DNA of 64,000 bases from Algoriphagus terrigena DSM 22685 (GCF_000429445.1 NZ_AUBW01000024.1:1-64000), one strand, 5' to 3'. Shown: positions 54,354-63,585, counted from the first letter of the stretch. The notes: generated from the sequence alone by a model not told the origin. Made by a program: numbers and translations.

Positions 54354-54947
54354 CTAACGCCTCAACTTAACCCTGAGAAGTTGAATGGCTTTAGAGACGA
54401 GATTGTGTACTGCCTCCACTGAAACTCCCATGACTTCCGCGATTTGCTTGCTTTCCAGATTGTTGTAAAATCGCAGGATCACCGCCTCCCGCTGTCTCCG
54501 GGTCAGTCCCTGAATGGCTAGTTGTAAAAGTTTGGAATTTTCGACGGTCTCTTCCTCATGGATCCAAGCTGATTCTCGGGTGTCGTCCACATCTCCGCAG
54601 TCGTCTTCCCATACATCAGGATGGATCAGTTGTTTACTGGCAGAAATCTTCGCAAAAAGCAGATTGCGAAAGGATTTGAAAAGATAAAATTTGACCTGAG
54701 TTACATCCGAAAGGGATTCTTTTTTAAGCCAAATTGAGGTAAACAGTTCCTGAATGCAGTCTTTGACCAGGTCCCGGTCCGCATAAAAGTGCATTCCATA
54801 GTTATACAGGGGATTTATGAATTTTTTAAAAAGAGAGGAAAATGCCAGTTCATTGCCTTTTTTTACACTTTCCCAAAGCACCCGGTCTTCCGACAACGAG
54901 GAATCATTTGAATTAGCTAAAAGTATTTTATTTGGACTATTTGCCAC
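54354..54947 (-). CDS. ECF RNA polymerase sigma factor
   Basis: This 197-residue sigma-70 factor has region 2 (about 40-105, YGMHFYADRDLVKDCIQELF) and region 4 (about 140-195, LTRRQREAVILRFYNNLESK and SVEAVHNLVSKAIQLLR). It directs RNA polymerase to the fecR-susC promoter when the STN-FecR signal is received. It is first in the leftward locus and divergent from typA. A gap of about 120 bp to fecR allows a separate promoter. Confidence 0.93.
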   Translation of the reverse strand: MANSPNKILLANSNDSSLSEDRVLWESVKKGNELAFSSLFKKFINPLYNYGMHFYADRDLVKDCIQELFTSIWLKKESLSDVTQVKFYLFKSFRNLLFAKISASKQLIHPDVWEDDCGDVDDTRESAWIHEEETVENSKLLQLAIQGLTRRQREAVILRFYNNLESKQIAEVMGVSVEAVHNLVSKAIQLLRVKLRR

Positions 54948-55157
54948 ACTGCCAGTCTTAAATTCCGCAAAAACTCATTTAAGGTAATGAATATGTGACC
55001 ACCGGCCAAAATTTAAAATTAGACGAAATTAATAATCGCTTTTTGCATCTGCCCATCATCGCCCGACAAACACTCTGTGGTGAGTATTACGGCCTTAGGA
55101 CGGCTATTCAAGCCGGAAACTTCACACAGGAATAACCTTACTCCGAAATTTTCTTCG

Positions 55158-55165
55158 TAGTTTTG
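55158..55165 (+). promoter_or_regulatory. Possible -7 element for typA
   Basis: TAGTTTTG matches the TAnnTTTG -7 consensus of Bacteroidota 21 bp before the typA ATG. A TTTG -33 box at the right distance is not evident, so this call is weak. Confidence 0.35.
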
Positions 55166-55185
55166 CGCCCTCAATAAGGCAAACC

Positions 55186-56991
55186 ATGCAGAATATTCGG
55201 AATATCGCGATCATCGCACACGTTGACCACGGCAAAACCACCCTCGTGGACAAGATCATCCACGCCTCTCAAATCTTCAGAGAGAATCAACAATTCCAGG
55301 ACCTGATCCTAGACAGCAATGATCTCGAGCGTGAAAGAGGTATTACCATCCTTTCAAAAAACGTATCTGTTCGTTATAAAGACGCAAAAATCAACATCAT
55401 TGACACTCCTGGTCACGCCGATTTCGGTGGTGAAGTAGAGCGTGTATTGAAGATGGCGGATGGTGTTATTCTCCTAGTGGATGCGTTTGAAGGACCGATG
55501 CCTCAGACGCGATTTGTACTGGGCAAAGCATTGGCTTTGGGCCTTACTCCTATTGTAGTCGTAAATAAAGTAGATAAAGAAAACTGTCGCCCGGACGAAG
55601 TTCATGAGTCAGTATTTGACTTGATGTTCAACCTGGACGCGACAGAAGAGCAGTTGAATTTCCACACCCTTTACGGTTCTGCCAAGCAAAACTGGATGGG
55701 TCCGGATTGGAAAAACCCAACCGATTCTATCTTCCCGCTTTTGGATGCTATCTTGGAATACATCCCAGCACCAAAAATCGAAGAAGGTACGCTTCAGATG
55801 CAGATCACCTCTTTGGATTACTCCAACTTCGTCGGCCGTATCGCTATCGGACGTGTAAAAAGAGGTAAAATCACGGAAAACCAGCAGATCGCTCTTTGCA
55901 AAGCTGATGGCGTGATCAAAAAAATGCGAGTGAAAGAATTGCAGGTTTTCGAAGGCTTGGGTAGAGTGAAAGTATCCGAAGTTACAGCCGGTGATATCTG
56001 TGCGGTAATGGGCGTTGAAGATTTTGAAATCGGAGATACCATTGCAAATCCGGACACTCCGGAGGCGCTTCCAAGAATATCGATCGATGAGCCTACCATG
56101 AATATGCTCTTCACGATCAACAACTCTCCTTTCTTCGGGAAAGAAGGCAAATTCGTGACTTCCCGTCACCTGAGAGACCGACTTTTCAAAGAAACTGAGA
56201 AAAACCTAGCCCTTCGAGTTGAATCAACTGACAGCGAAGACAAATTCCTGGTCTATGGCCGTGGCATTCTTCACTTGTCTATCCTGATCGAGACGATGAG
56301 AAGAGAAGGCTACGAACTTCAGGTAGGTCAGCCACAGGTGATTTTCAAAGAGATCGATGGCGTAAAATGCGAACCAATCGAATTGCTCGTAGTAGATGTG
56401 CCACAGGAGACCGCGGGTAAAGTAATCGAACTTGCCACCCAGCGGAAAGGCGAATTGACGATCATGGAGCCAAAAGGCGATCTTCAGCATTTGGAGTTCA
56501 GAATTCCTTCAAGAGGTCTAATCGGGTTGAGAAACAACGTCTTGACTGCAACTCAAGGTGAGGCAATCATGAACCATAGATTCTCTGACTACGAGCCCTT
56601 CAAGGGCAACATCCCAGGCAGAATCAACGGATCAATGATTGCGATGGAGGGCGGACCTTGTACTGCTTATGCAATCGACAAACTTCAGGATAGAGGTGTA
56701 TTCTTCGTAGATCCGGGAGACGACTTGTACGCAGGTCAGGTTGTTGGAGAGCACTCTCGTGACAATGACATCGTAGTCAACATCCAAAAAGGCAAAAAAC
56801 TCACCAACATGAGAGCTTCTGGTTCTGATGACAACGTGAGAATTATCCCTGCCAAAAAATTCTCTTTGGAAGAATCCATGGAATATATCCAAAAGGATGA
56901 ATACCTGGAAATCACTCCAAAGTCCATCCGAATGAGAAAAATATATTTGGATGAGAACGAAAGAACAAGAATGGCTAAGAAAGACGCTTAA
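55186..56991 (+). CDS. typA: Ribosome-binding GTPase BipA/TypA
   Basis: This 601-residue translational GTPase begins with QNIRNIAIIAHVDHGKTTL (G1). DTPGHADFGGEVER (G3), VVVNKVD (G4) and the domains of the EF-G fold follow, ending with the BipA-specific C-terminus (SLEESMEYIQKDEYLEITP). It binds the 70S ribosome and helps assembly and translation under stress, especially at low temperature. It is transcribed alone and ends at a strong terminator. Confidence 0.97.
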   Translation: MQNIRNIAIIAHVDHGKTTLVDKIIHASQIFRENQQFQDLILDSNDLERERGITILSKNVSVRYKDAKINIIDTPGHADFGGEVERVLKMADGVILLVDAFEGPMPQTRFVLGKALALGLTPIVVVNKVDKENCRPDEVHESVFDLMFNLDATEEQLNFHTLYGSAKQNWMGPDWKNPTDSIFPLLDAILEYIPAPKIEEGTLQMQITSLDYSNFVGRIAIGRVKRGKITENQQIALCKADGVIKKMRVKELQVFEGLGRVKVSEVTAGDICAVMGVEDFEIGDTIANPDTPEALPRISIDEPTMNMLFTINNSPFFGKEGKFVTSRHLRDRLFKETEKNLALRVESTDSEDKFLVYGRGILHLSILIETMRREGYELQVGQPQVIFKEIDGVKCEPIELLVVDVPQETAGKVIELATQRKGELTIMEPKGDLQHLEFRIPSRGLIGLRNNVLTATQGEAIMNHRFSDYEPFKGNIPGRINGSMIAMEGGPCTAYAIDKLQDRGVFFVDPGDDLYAGQVVGEHSRDNDIVVNIQKGKKLTNMRASGSDDNVRIIPAKKFSLEESMEYIQKDEYLEITPKSIRMRKIYLDENERTRMAKKDA

Positions 56992-57025
56992 ACGAAATCT
57001 TTCGCCAATCCGAAATAGTTTTGCA

Positions 57026-57060
57026 AAATCCCCCATTCGAAAGAGTGGGGGATTTTTTTT
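57026..57060 (+). terminator. Intrinsic terminator of typA
   Basis: ATCCCCCA and TGGGGGAT pair around a loop of about ten bases, followed by nine T. It lies about 30 bp after the typA stop. Confidence 0.9.
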
Positions 57061-57143
57061 TGCCGTACATCAAGATTTTTTTTTTGAGTAAAAACTTTAT
57101 CCCTAAACTTCCGTCTCTAAAACTAAATCCACATTCCTACCCA

Positions 57144-58037
57144 ATGTATAAGCCACTGTCACTCCTGCTTGCATCGCTTGCATTATCAATGTTGTCCTTT
57201 GCGCAAAGCAAAAATGATGTCCTCTATCTGCTGGACGGCCCGAAAGAAGTCAAGGTGACGGAAGTCGGATTTAATACCATCAAATACAGCTATCCCAATG
57301 AAACCACGGTCTATAGCGTCAGCAAACACCAGGTGACTAAAATCGAGTACGGCAGCGGAAGAGAAGAGACCTTCGAAAGCCCGTTCAAACACGTAAACGG
57401 ACTCGATGATGCCGAACTGGTGTATATCAGCTATAACTCTGAAGACATCGCCGGACTGAATCCGAAGGGCGAACTATTCAGCAAAGCGACCGGCGTGACG
57501 ACTCTCTCGTCGATCAACAACGTCAAGAACCGGGCGATGGACAAGCTGAAGGCCGAAGCGTCGATGCTGGGCGCGAATGTTGTTTTCATCGGAAATATGT
57601 ATCAGAGAGGCAACGACTATGGTGGTGAAAATGACTATGGCAATTCCACTCAAACCACCTTCTCCGGGACCGGATACAGCACCGAAAAACTGGATTTGAC
57701 GGAGGTAGAAAGCATCATTTCGGGGGAGGTTTTTCATCATTATCAAACCCACCAACTCAATCGCAATTCATGGAGCCCGGAGCGCTCGATCGCCACTACT
57801 TATGACAAGAATCGCAAACCGATCATGTTTGAGATTGAAAAAATCATCGAAAAAGAAGACGGAGTCTATGTCTCAGGCTTCGAAATCCCAACCAAAATCA
57901 AAGAGCTGAAAGTGATTAGCGCGGATGACGAGATGGTTATTTTGATGGAAAGAAATGACAAAGTGATCACCAACTATATCCTGATCTCACAAAACAACCG
58001 CATACTTAAAAACATCAACAGCCGAGTAGTACTCTGA
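57144..58037 (+). CDS. Exported protein of unknown function
   Basis: From ATG 57144 this is 297 residues with a signal peptide (LALSMLSFAQ). The mature protein has an N-terminal region (about 25-80) resembling small exported DUF domains with VLYLLDGPKEVKVTEVGFNT. A central part (about 125-175) contains AMDKLKAEASMLGANVVFIG, as in lipoprotein or YbjQ-like heavy-metal-binding folds, and a GN-rich linker. I cannot name the family. It is isolated between two terminators. Confidence 0.7.
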   Translation: MYKPLSLLLASLALSMLSFAQSKNDVLYLLDGPKEVKVTEVGFNTIKYSYPNETTVYSVSKHQVTKIEYGSGREETFESPFKHVNGLDDAELVYISYNSEDIAGLNPKGELFSKATGVTTLSSINNVKNRAMDKLKAEASMLGANVVFIGNMYQRGNDYGGENDYGNSTQTTFSGTGYSTEKLDLTEVESIISGEVFHHYQTHQLNRNSWSPERSIATTYDKNRKPIMFEIEKIIEKEDGVYVSGFEIPTKIKELKVISADDEMVILMERNDKVITNYILISQNNRILKNINSRVVL

Positions 58038-58040
58038 TGG

Positions 58041-58069
58041 AAAAGGCCGGAGAACTTCTCCGGCCTTTT
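58041..58069 (+). terminator. Intrinsic terminator
   Basis: AAAAGGCCGGAGAA (58041-58054) is complementary to 58056-58069, leaving a very small loop once the innermost pairs open, and the right arm ends in four T. It directly follows the exported-protein gene stop. Confidence 0.85.
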
Positions 58070-58181
58070 GCTTACAACAGGATAGGGCTCCGAGATGCAG
58101 AAAAGCGATTTATATTTTTATCTTTAAATCCCTTTTGGAGAACAGATTATTTCTTGTTCCCAAACTATACTCAAACCTATT

Positions 58182-58574
58182 ATGACTACCCGAAGAAAAG
58201 TAATTCAAACCCTAGGCTTGGCGGGTGCCACAGCTATTCTACCTATTAATACCTTCGCTACAACTATGGCAAAGCAAAAAATGATTCACCAGGTTTACTT
58301 CTGGCTACACGACGTCGCTGACACACAGGAATTTTTGACCGAAGCAGTACCCATGTTGGGAAAATGTCCCACTGTTGGGAAATTTATTGCTGGAGTTCCC
58401 GCCGAAACTGAAAAAAGAGACGTGGTTGACCACTCTTGGCAGGTTTGCTGCACCTCCTTTTTCGACAGCTTAGAAGATCAGCTAGCCTATCAGACCGAAC
58501 CGCTTCACCTGGAGTTTATCGAAAAGTACTCCAAGATGTGGAAAACGGTGAAGGTGTACGACATCGCCATCTGA
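58182..58574 (+). CDS. Dabb-family stress-responsive protein with Tat-like signal
   Basis: This 130-residue protein has a twin-arginine start (TTRRKVIQTLGLAGATA) and a Dabb (stress-responsive alpha/beta barrel) domain, about 32-130. The domain includes MIHQVYFWLHDVADTQEFL, VDHSWQVCCTSFFDSLEDQ and LEFIEKYSKMWKTVKVYD. Dabb domains form ferredoxin-like dimers with varied roles. Export of a Dabb protein is unusual but occurs in Bacteroidota. The function is unknown. It lies 46 bp upstream of the S41 peptidase gene. Confidence 0.85.
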   Translation: MTTRRKVIQTLGLAGATAILPINTFATTMAKQKMIHQVYFWLHDVADTQEFLTEAVPMLGKCPTVGKFIAGVPAETEKRDVVDHSWQVCCTSFFDSLEDQLAYQTEPLHLEFIEKYSKMWKTVKVYDIAI

Positions 58575-58620
58575 GAAACCAGTAAGTACACTGGCAACGT
58601 ATCTCCCTATAAACAGATTT

Positions 58621-59940
58621 ATGAAAAACTTCCCTTGGATCATCGGTATTTTCCTTTTTGGATTTTGGGCCTGTGATCCAAAGGAGGACCCTGTTCCGGA
58701 TGAGACAGGATTGGAGGTCAAAGAGGCGATCTTCGCATCTATGAGCGAGTGGTATTTTTGGAATGAAGAGCTCCCTGCGAGCGTTGACTATTCCAAATAT
58801 TCGACCAACGAAGAGCTTCTGGAGGCGATCAAATTCAAGCCGCTGGACCGGTTTTCCTACCTGACCACTCAGGAGGAATTCAACAATTCCTTTGTCGGAA
58901 AAAATGCGGGCCATGGCTTCGGCTATGCCTTTGCAAGCGACGATAAGCTCTACATTTCCTTTGTCTTTGATGAGTCCCCTGCGGGAAAAGACGGCTGGAA
59001 GCGTGGCTGGGAAATCACCCAGATCAACGGAAAACCGATTGCAGACTATAAAACCTCCAGTGGTGGATATGATTTCAAGCTCGGAAACCCTGACCCTGGA
59101 ATCACCAACACGTTCACGTTCAAACTTCCTGACGGCTCCACTACGACACGCTCCAATGTGAAAGCTGAGTACCAATCCAACTCGGTTTTGGAAAAGAAAG
59201 TCTTTGACTTGGACGGCAAAAAAGTCGGCTATTGGGCGTATCAGAGTTTCAAAGCTACTGCTGGTCTAAGCCCAACCCAAAGTACAGAGGTGAAAACGTC
59301 CATGGAATTCTTCCAAAATGCCGGAATCCAAGAACTCATCATCGATCTGAGATACAACGGCGGCGGGTCAGTAGCAGTGGCGGAACAGATTCTGAACAAC
59401 CTGATCCAAACTGCCAATTCTGGAAAGTTGATGTACGTCAACAAGTACAATACACTGAAAAGCAACTTGGCAACCAACCGCTCTTTTGCTAAAATTGGCT
59501 CCATCAGTCTTGACAAAGTTATCTTCATCACCTCCCGCGGATCGGCTTCGGCCTCCGAATTGGTGCTCAATGTGCTGGATTCTTACCTCGACGTCGTATT
59601 GATCGGTGACAATACCTATGGTAAGCCCGTAGGGTCCTTTCCACTCTCATCCTACAACACCGTCCTGAAAAACAATAACGTCGAGCTTGTTCCGATCACA
59701 TTCGCTATCGCGAATGCTGACGGCAAAGCAGATTATTTTGAAGGCTTTCCGGCGGATTTTTCAGTCGGCGACTCACCGCAGTATCCTTGGGGAGATGAGC
59801 GGGATCTTCGTCTGGCCGCAGCCTTGAATTTTATCCAAAACGGCAATGTGAGTGGGCGAATGCTTAACACCTACTATAAGCCGAAATGGGAGATGATCGA
59901 TGACTTCGAAGGGTTGAGACAGGAGTTTCCGGCTTATTGA
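58621..59940 (+). CDS. S41-family peptidase lipoprotein (C-terminal processing-like)
   Basis: This 439-residue protein has a lipobox (GFWACDPK, Cys about 18). An N-terminal helical region follows (VKEAIFASMSEWYFWNEELP), then a PDZ-like domain (about 85-180, WKRGWEITQINGKPI) and the S41 core (IIDLRYNGGGSVAVAEQIL). The Ser is in ITSRGSASASELVLN (about 315) and a Lys in YGKPVG probably completes the dyad. It degrades or processes envelope proteins. It is 46 bp downstream of the Dabb gene and may be co-transcribed. Confidence 0.92.
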   Translation: MKNFPWIIGIFLFGFWACDPKEDPVPDETGLEVKEAIFASMSEWYFWNEELPASVDYSKYSTNEELLEAIKFKPLDRFSYLTTQEEFNNSFVGKNAGHGFGYAFASDDKLYISFVFDESPAGKDGWKRGWEITQINGKPIADYKTSSGGYDFKLGNPDPGITNTFTFKLPDGSTTTRSNVKAEYQSNSVLEKKVFDLDGKKVGYWAYQSFKATAGLSPTQSTEVKTSMEFFQNAGIQELIIDLRYNGGGSVAVAEQILNNLIQTANSGKLMYVNKYNTLKSNLATNRSFAKIGSISLDKVIFITSRGSASASELVLNVLDSYLDVVLIGDNTYGKPVGSFPLSSYNTVLKNNNVELVPITFAIANADGKADYFEGFPADFSVGDSPQYPWGDERDLRLAAALNFIQNGNVSGRMLNTYYKPKWEMIDDFEGLRQEFPAY

Positions 59941-59980
59941 GTTTCCTTTAAAAACAGGGAAAAACGGGTAATAAAAAACG

Positions 59981-60031
59981 GAAATCATCTTACAATTTAG
60001 GAATCAAATTCCTAAATTGTAAGATGATTTC
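59981..60031 (+). promoter_or_regulatory. Perfect 23-bp inverted repeat enclosing the start codon of the DUF4143 ATPase
   Basis: Positions 59981-60003 are exactly complementary to 60009-60031, leaving a five-base loop. The ATG of the ATPase gene (60024-60026) and its ribosome-binding region lie in the right arm. In mRNA the hairpin would hide the start; as DNA it is a strong palindromic operator. I do not see a T-run, so it is not a plain terminator. Autoregulation or RNA-based translational control are the two likely functions. Confidence 0.85.
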
Positions 60032-61196
60032 AAGAAATGCAAAAACGGAGCTTGAAGTTCTTGCTGGTCAGTTCAAGTGCGTGGGTATAATTGGCCCACG
60101 TCAGTCCGGTAAGACAACGTTGTGTAAACTTACATTTCCAAACAAGGAATATGTAAGCTTAGAAAATCCCGATACCCGCCTGTTTGCCGAAGAAGATCCA
60201 AGGGGGTTTTTATCGAACTTCCCAAAAGGAGCGATCTTGGATGAAGTTCAAAGAGTCCCAAAACTTTTCTCATATCTACAGCAGATTCTGGACGAAAACA
60301 GCGAGAAGGGGCTGTTTATACTTACAGGTTCAAACAACTTTCTCCTCCAAGAATCCATTTCCCAAAGCCTGGCGGGCAGAATTGGTTATATAAATCTTCT
60401 GCCATTGGCTATCGATGAAATCATACCGAATGGGTTAGCTTCCAAAGAAAATTATGGTGAGCTACTGGTAAAAGGCTTCTATCCTCCAGTCTATGACCAA
60501 GACTTAGATCCGGCACGTTGGCATCAAAATTACATAAGAACGTATGTTGAAAAAGATGTTCGTCAGATCAAAAACATTCTTCAGTTAAATCTATTTGAAA
60601 AATTTTTACGCCTTTGTGCGGGACGAGTCGGCCAACTATTGAACGCAAACAGCCTCGCAATAGAACTTGGTTTGGACAACAAAACGATAAGTTCGTGGAT
60701 CGGAGTATTAGAAAGTAGTTTTGTTATTTTTCTAATACGACCCCACCACAGAAGCTTTAACAAGAGAATAGTTAAAATGCCAAAGTTATATTTCATTGAC
60801 ACCGGTATTGCAGCTTCACTCCTCGGCATAAGAAATCAGTCACACTTGGACACACATCCCCTCAAAGGAAATCTGTTCGAAAACCTGATCATGAGTGATC
60901 TATTGAAAACACAGTTCAATCTCGGTATCCAGAATCGACTCTACTTCTGGAGAGACAATGTTGGCCATGAACTAGATGGGCTTATTGACAATGGAAACAA
61001 GCTTCACCCAATCGAGATTAAATCAGGCCAAACAATTACCCCGGACTATTTCAAAGGAATTAACTATTGGGAACAAATCTCCAAAGAAACAGGAGGAACG
61101 GTTTTCTACGGAGGAAATATTTCACAAAAAAGAAGTTCTGGAATTGAAATTTTACCTTGGTATGAATGCCAGGAAGCCGCCAAGCTTTTTGACTAG
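60024..61196 (+). CDS. AAA ATPase with DUF4143 domain
   Basis: This 390-residue protein has an AAA_14 N-terminal P-loop (GPRQSGKTTL, about 22-31), Walker B-like GAILDEVQRVPKL, sensor ILTGSNNFLL, and a C-terminal DUF4143 (about 180-350). It ends with a PD-(D/E)xK-like stretch (NVGHELDGLI, then LHPIEIKSGQTI). Such ATPases are abundant and poorly understood, often single genes acquired by transfer. The stop abuts the convergent hisIE stop without any gap, so transcripts may collide or read through. Confidence 0.9.
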   Translation: MISRNAKTELEVLAGQFKCVGIIGPRQSGKTTLCKLTFPNKEYVSLENPDTRLFAEEDPRGFLSNFPKGAILDEVQRVPKLFSYLQQILDENSEKGLFILTGSNNFLLQESISQSLAGRIGYINLLPLAIDEIIPNGLASKENYGELLVKGFYPPVYDQDLDPARWHQNYIRTYVEKDVRQIKNILQLNLFEKFLRLCAGRVGQLLNANSLAIELGLDNKTISSWIGVLESSFVIFLIRPHHRSFNKRIVKMPKLYFIDTGIAASLLGIRNQSHLDTHPLKGNLFENLIMSDLLKTQFNLGIQNRLYFWRDNVGHELDGLIDNGNKLHPIEIKSGQTITPDYFKGINYWEQISKETGGTVFYGGNISQKRSSGIEILPWYECQEAAKLFD

Positions 61197-61805
61197 TTAT
61201 TTCTTTTTGTGCCGCTCAATTAGCACTTCCATCACCTCATCCAGTTCATAGCCTTTGGCCTCAAGTAAAACCAAATAGTGGTAAAGCAAATCCGCCGCTT
61301 CACCCATAAATAGCTCCTTATTGTCGTCTTTGGCTTCAATCACGATCTCGACAGCTTCTTCTCCTACTTTCTGAGCAACCTTGTTGATGCCTTTGGCAAA
61401 AAGTGATGCAGTATAAGATGTGTCGGTAGGATTGGTTTTACGGTCTTTGATGATCGCACGAAGCTGATCTATAAAACCGGTTTTGGAAGTATTCGATTCC
61501 TCAAAACACGTATCCGCTCCCGTGTGACAAACCGGCCCGCGTGGATTGGCTTTGACCAAGATCGAATCTCCATCACAGTCAGAGGCCACGCTGACCAGCT
61601 CCATGAAGTTGCCGGAGGTCTCTCCTTTGGTCCACAGCCGATTCTTACTGCGGCTGAAAAAAGTCACCATTCGGGTTTCCTTGGTTTTCTCCAAAGCCTC
61701 GGCATTCATATAGCCCTGCATTAGCACTTTTCCGCTGATCGCATCTTGGACTATCGCTGGGACCAGACCGTCCATTTTATCAAAATCTATACTTCTATCG
61801 CTCAT
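61197..61805 (-). CDS. hisI: Bifunctional phosphoribosyl-AMP cyclohydrolase / phosphoribosyl-ATP pyrophosphatase HisIE
   Basis: This 202-residue fusion has the HisI cyclohydrolase at the N-terminus (VLMQGYMNAEALEKTKET, FFSRSKNRLWTKGETSGN, CHTGADTCFEE with the zinc Cys) and the HisE pyrophosphohydrolase at the C-terminus (about 110-200, KVGEEAVEIVIEAKDD, LLYHYLVLL). The enzyme carries out steps 2 and 3 of histidine synthesis. It is the last gene of the his operon, 2 bp after hisF. The fusion is usual in Bacteroidota. Confidence 0.96.
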   Translation of the reverse strand: MSDRSIDFDKMDGLVPAIVQDAISGKVLMQGYMNAEALEKTKETRMVTFFSRSKNRLWTKGETSGNFMELVSVASDCDGDSILVKANPRGPVCHTGADTCFEESNTSKTGFIDQLRAIIKDRKTNPTDTSYTASLFAKGINKVAQKVGEEAVEIVIEAKDDNKELFMGEAADLLYHYLVLLEAKGYELDEVMEVLIERHKKK

Positions 61806-61807
61806 TT

Positions 61808-62563
61808 TTATTTTCTTATACTGATTTCAGAATCTGAGAGATATCTCTTCAACTCGGGAATCCCAATTTCCTTGAAGTGAAAGATACTCGCCGCCAAAGC
61901 TGCATCGGCTTTGCCAAAGGTAAACACATCCTTGAAATGCTGCATAGTTCCGGCACCTCCGGAGGCAATCACGGGGATGGAAAGCGCTGATGATATCTCT
62001 GCCAAGAGCTCATTAGCGAAACCGGCTTTCGTCCCATCGTGATCCATGGAGGTGAGGAGTATTTCACCTGCGCCCCGATCGGCCACCTCCTGCGCCCAAG
62101 CTTGGGTTTTAAGCAAAGTCGCCTTTCTACCGCCATGCGTATGCACGAAGTCGATCCCGTCCAAATCCCTCGTATCGATCGCCACCACGATACATTGGGA
62201 ACCGAATTCCCTCGCCATTTGGTCGATCACGCCTGGATTGTTTACTGCCGCAGAGTTGATCGAAATCTTGTCCGCACCGGCGTTGAGCAGAAACTTGACG
62301 TCTTCCACGGTGGAGATCCCACCACCGACTGTGAAAGGAATCGTGATCGCTTTTGCGACTTTGGTCACGAGCTCGGCCAAGGTCTTACGCTTGTCCACCG
62401 TCGCGGTGATATCCAGAAATACCAACTCGTCAGCGCCTTCGTCGGAGTAGATCTTCGCCAGCTCGACAGGATCACCCGCATCCCTTAATTCTACAAAATT
62501 CACCCCTTTGACCGTGCGGCCGTCTTTGATGTCGAGGCAGGGAATGATTCGTTTCGTTAGCAT
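61808..62563 (-). CDS. hisF: Imidazole glycerol phosphate synthase subunit HisF
   Basis: This 251-residue TIM barrel begins [20 protein letters not shown], where Asp 11 is catalytic. It has [10 protein letters not shown] (the second catalytic Asp near 130), FTVGGGIS and [13 protein letters not shown]. It uses ammonia from HisH to convert PRFAR to imidazole glycerol phosphate and AICAR. It is 2 bp upstream of hisIE. Confidence 0.97.
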   Translation of the reverse strand: MLTKRIIPCLDIKDGRTVKGVNFVELRDAGDPVELAKIYSDEGADELVFLDITATVDKRKTLAELVTKVAKAITIPFTVGGGISTVEDVKFLLNAGADKISINSAAVNNPGVIDQMAREFGSQCIVVAIDTRDLDGIDFVHTHGGRKATLLKTQAWAQEVADRGAGEILLTSMDHDGTKAGFANELLAEISSALSIPVIASGGAGTMQHFKDVFTFGKADAALAASIFHFKEIGIPELKRYLSDSEISIRK

Positions 62564-62590
62564 AATTTGGTATTCAAAACTTCATTATTT

Positions 62591-62750
62591 ATCATTCGAT
62601 GTTCAGTGTTCGATATTTTTGAAATTACGATTTACGAAATACGATTTACGAGGTGAAAGAGAACCCCAATCATCATTTCTAGAAGTTAGCCCTTTGGATA
62701 ATAAAGTTGAAAGATGGTTTGACGTCGTAATTCGTAAATCAAAAATCGCA
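62591..62750. repeat. Dispersed repeats in the hisA-hisF gap
   Basis: The 195-bp space between hisA and hisF holds two types: a CGATGTTCAGTGTTCGATAT unit (62597-62616), similar to 2471-2505, and CGATTTACGA/TTCGTAAAT units (62624-62652, 62724-62740), similar to those at 36725-36750 and 38698-38725. No gene or terminator is seen. The repeats interrupt an otherwise compact operon. Confidence 0.65.
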
Positions 62751-62758
62751 ATTCTTAA

Positions 62759-63475
62759 TCATCCAAAGCTTGCAAGTTCCTCCAGCGTCACTCTTCCCTC
62801 ATAATACGCCTTGCCGACAATCGTCCCGTAGACACCGATTTTCTGGAGTTCTTCCAGATCTTTGACAGACGAAACCCCTCCGCTGGCAATCAGCTTCACA
62901 TCGGGAATCTCCTCCAAGATCTCCTGATACAGCTCCGTCGAAGGTCCCTGAAGCAAGCCATCTTTGGCCACATCGGTGCAGATCACGTAGCGGATCCCCT
63001 TCGACACATAATCCTTGATAAAAGGAATGAGCTCAACAGAGGTGGTTTCCTCCCAGCCTCCCACGGCGATTTTCCGGTCTTTGGCATCAGCTCCCAAGAT
63101 GATCTTTTCCGAACCGTATTTTGCGATCCAGGATTCAAAAAGAGCCCGGCCTTTCACAGCGATGCTCCCTCCGGTCACTTGCTTCGCTCCCAATTCAAAT
63201 GCTTTCTCCAGTTCTTCATCGGCTTGGATTCCTCCACCAAAGTCAACTTGAAGCGAAGTGCCGGCGCAGATTCGCTGCAAAACATCGGCATTGACGATCT
63301 TTTTGGCTTTGGCTCCGTCCAAGTCGACGAGATGAAGCCGCCGAATGCCAACTCCTTCAAATCGCTTGGCCATCTCCAGCGGATCGTCGTGGTATTCTTT
63401 TTTGCTGTTGTAGTCGCCCTGACTGAGGCGGACGCATTTACCTCCTATGAGGTCGATGGCGGGGATGATTTGCAT
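62759..63475 (-). CDS. hisA: Phosphoribosylformimino-5-aminoimidazole carboxamide ribotide isomerase HisA
   Basis: From the ATG at 63475 this is 238 residues: MQIIPAIDLIGGKCVRLSQG (catalytic Asp near residue 8), VDFGGGIQADEEL and VICTDVAKDGLLQGPS (second Asp), with a late LIASGGVSSVKDLEE. It isomerises ProFAR to PRFAR. The upstream ATG at 63496 adds seven residues outside the family pattern. It lies between hisH and hisF. Confidence 0.96.
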   Translation of the reverse strand: MQIIPAIDLIGGKCVRLSQGDYNSKKEYHDDPLEMAKRFEGVGIRRLHLVDLDGAKAKKIVNADVLQRICAGTSLQVDFGGGIQADEELEKAFELGAKQVTGGSIAVKGRALFESWIAKYGSEKIILGADAKDRKIAVGGWEETTSVELIPFIKDYVSKGIRYVICTDVAKDGLLQGPSTELYQEILEEIPDVKLIASGGVSSVKDLEELQKIGVYGTIVGKAYYEGRVTLEELASFG

Positions 63476-63548
63476 TTGGTTAGACTTTAGAAGCAAGATC
63501 TAAGACACAAGACTTGCCGATTAATAGGTTTGAAGTTCGGTTTGGCCA

Positions 63549-63585
63549 ACTCCCCCTTCCTAAGGGGGTAAGGGGGATTTTTTTT
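63549..63585. repeat. C/G-rich hairpin repeat in the hisH-hisA gap
   Basis: ACTCCCCCTT and two AGGGGG blocks (63550-63577) can form alternative stems; a run of ten T follows on the plus strand, so it looks like a terminator for rightward transcription. The neighbouring genes are leftward, so it is more likely a dispersed repeat. The hisA-side flank (63483-63515) carries AGCAAGATCTAAGACACAAG, as near 36597. Confidence 0.55.
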
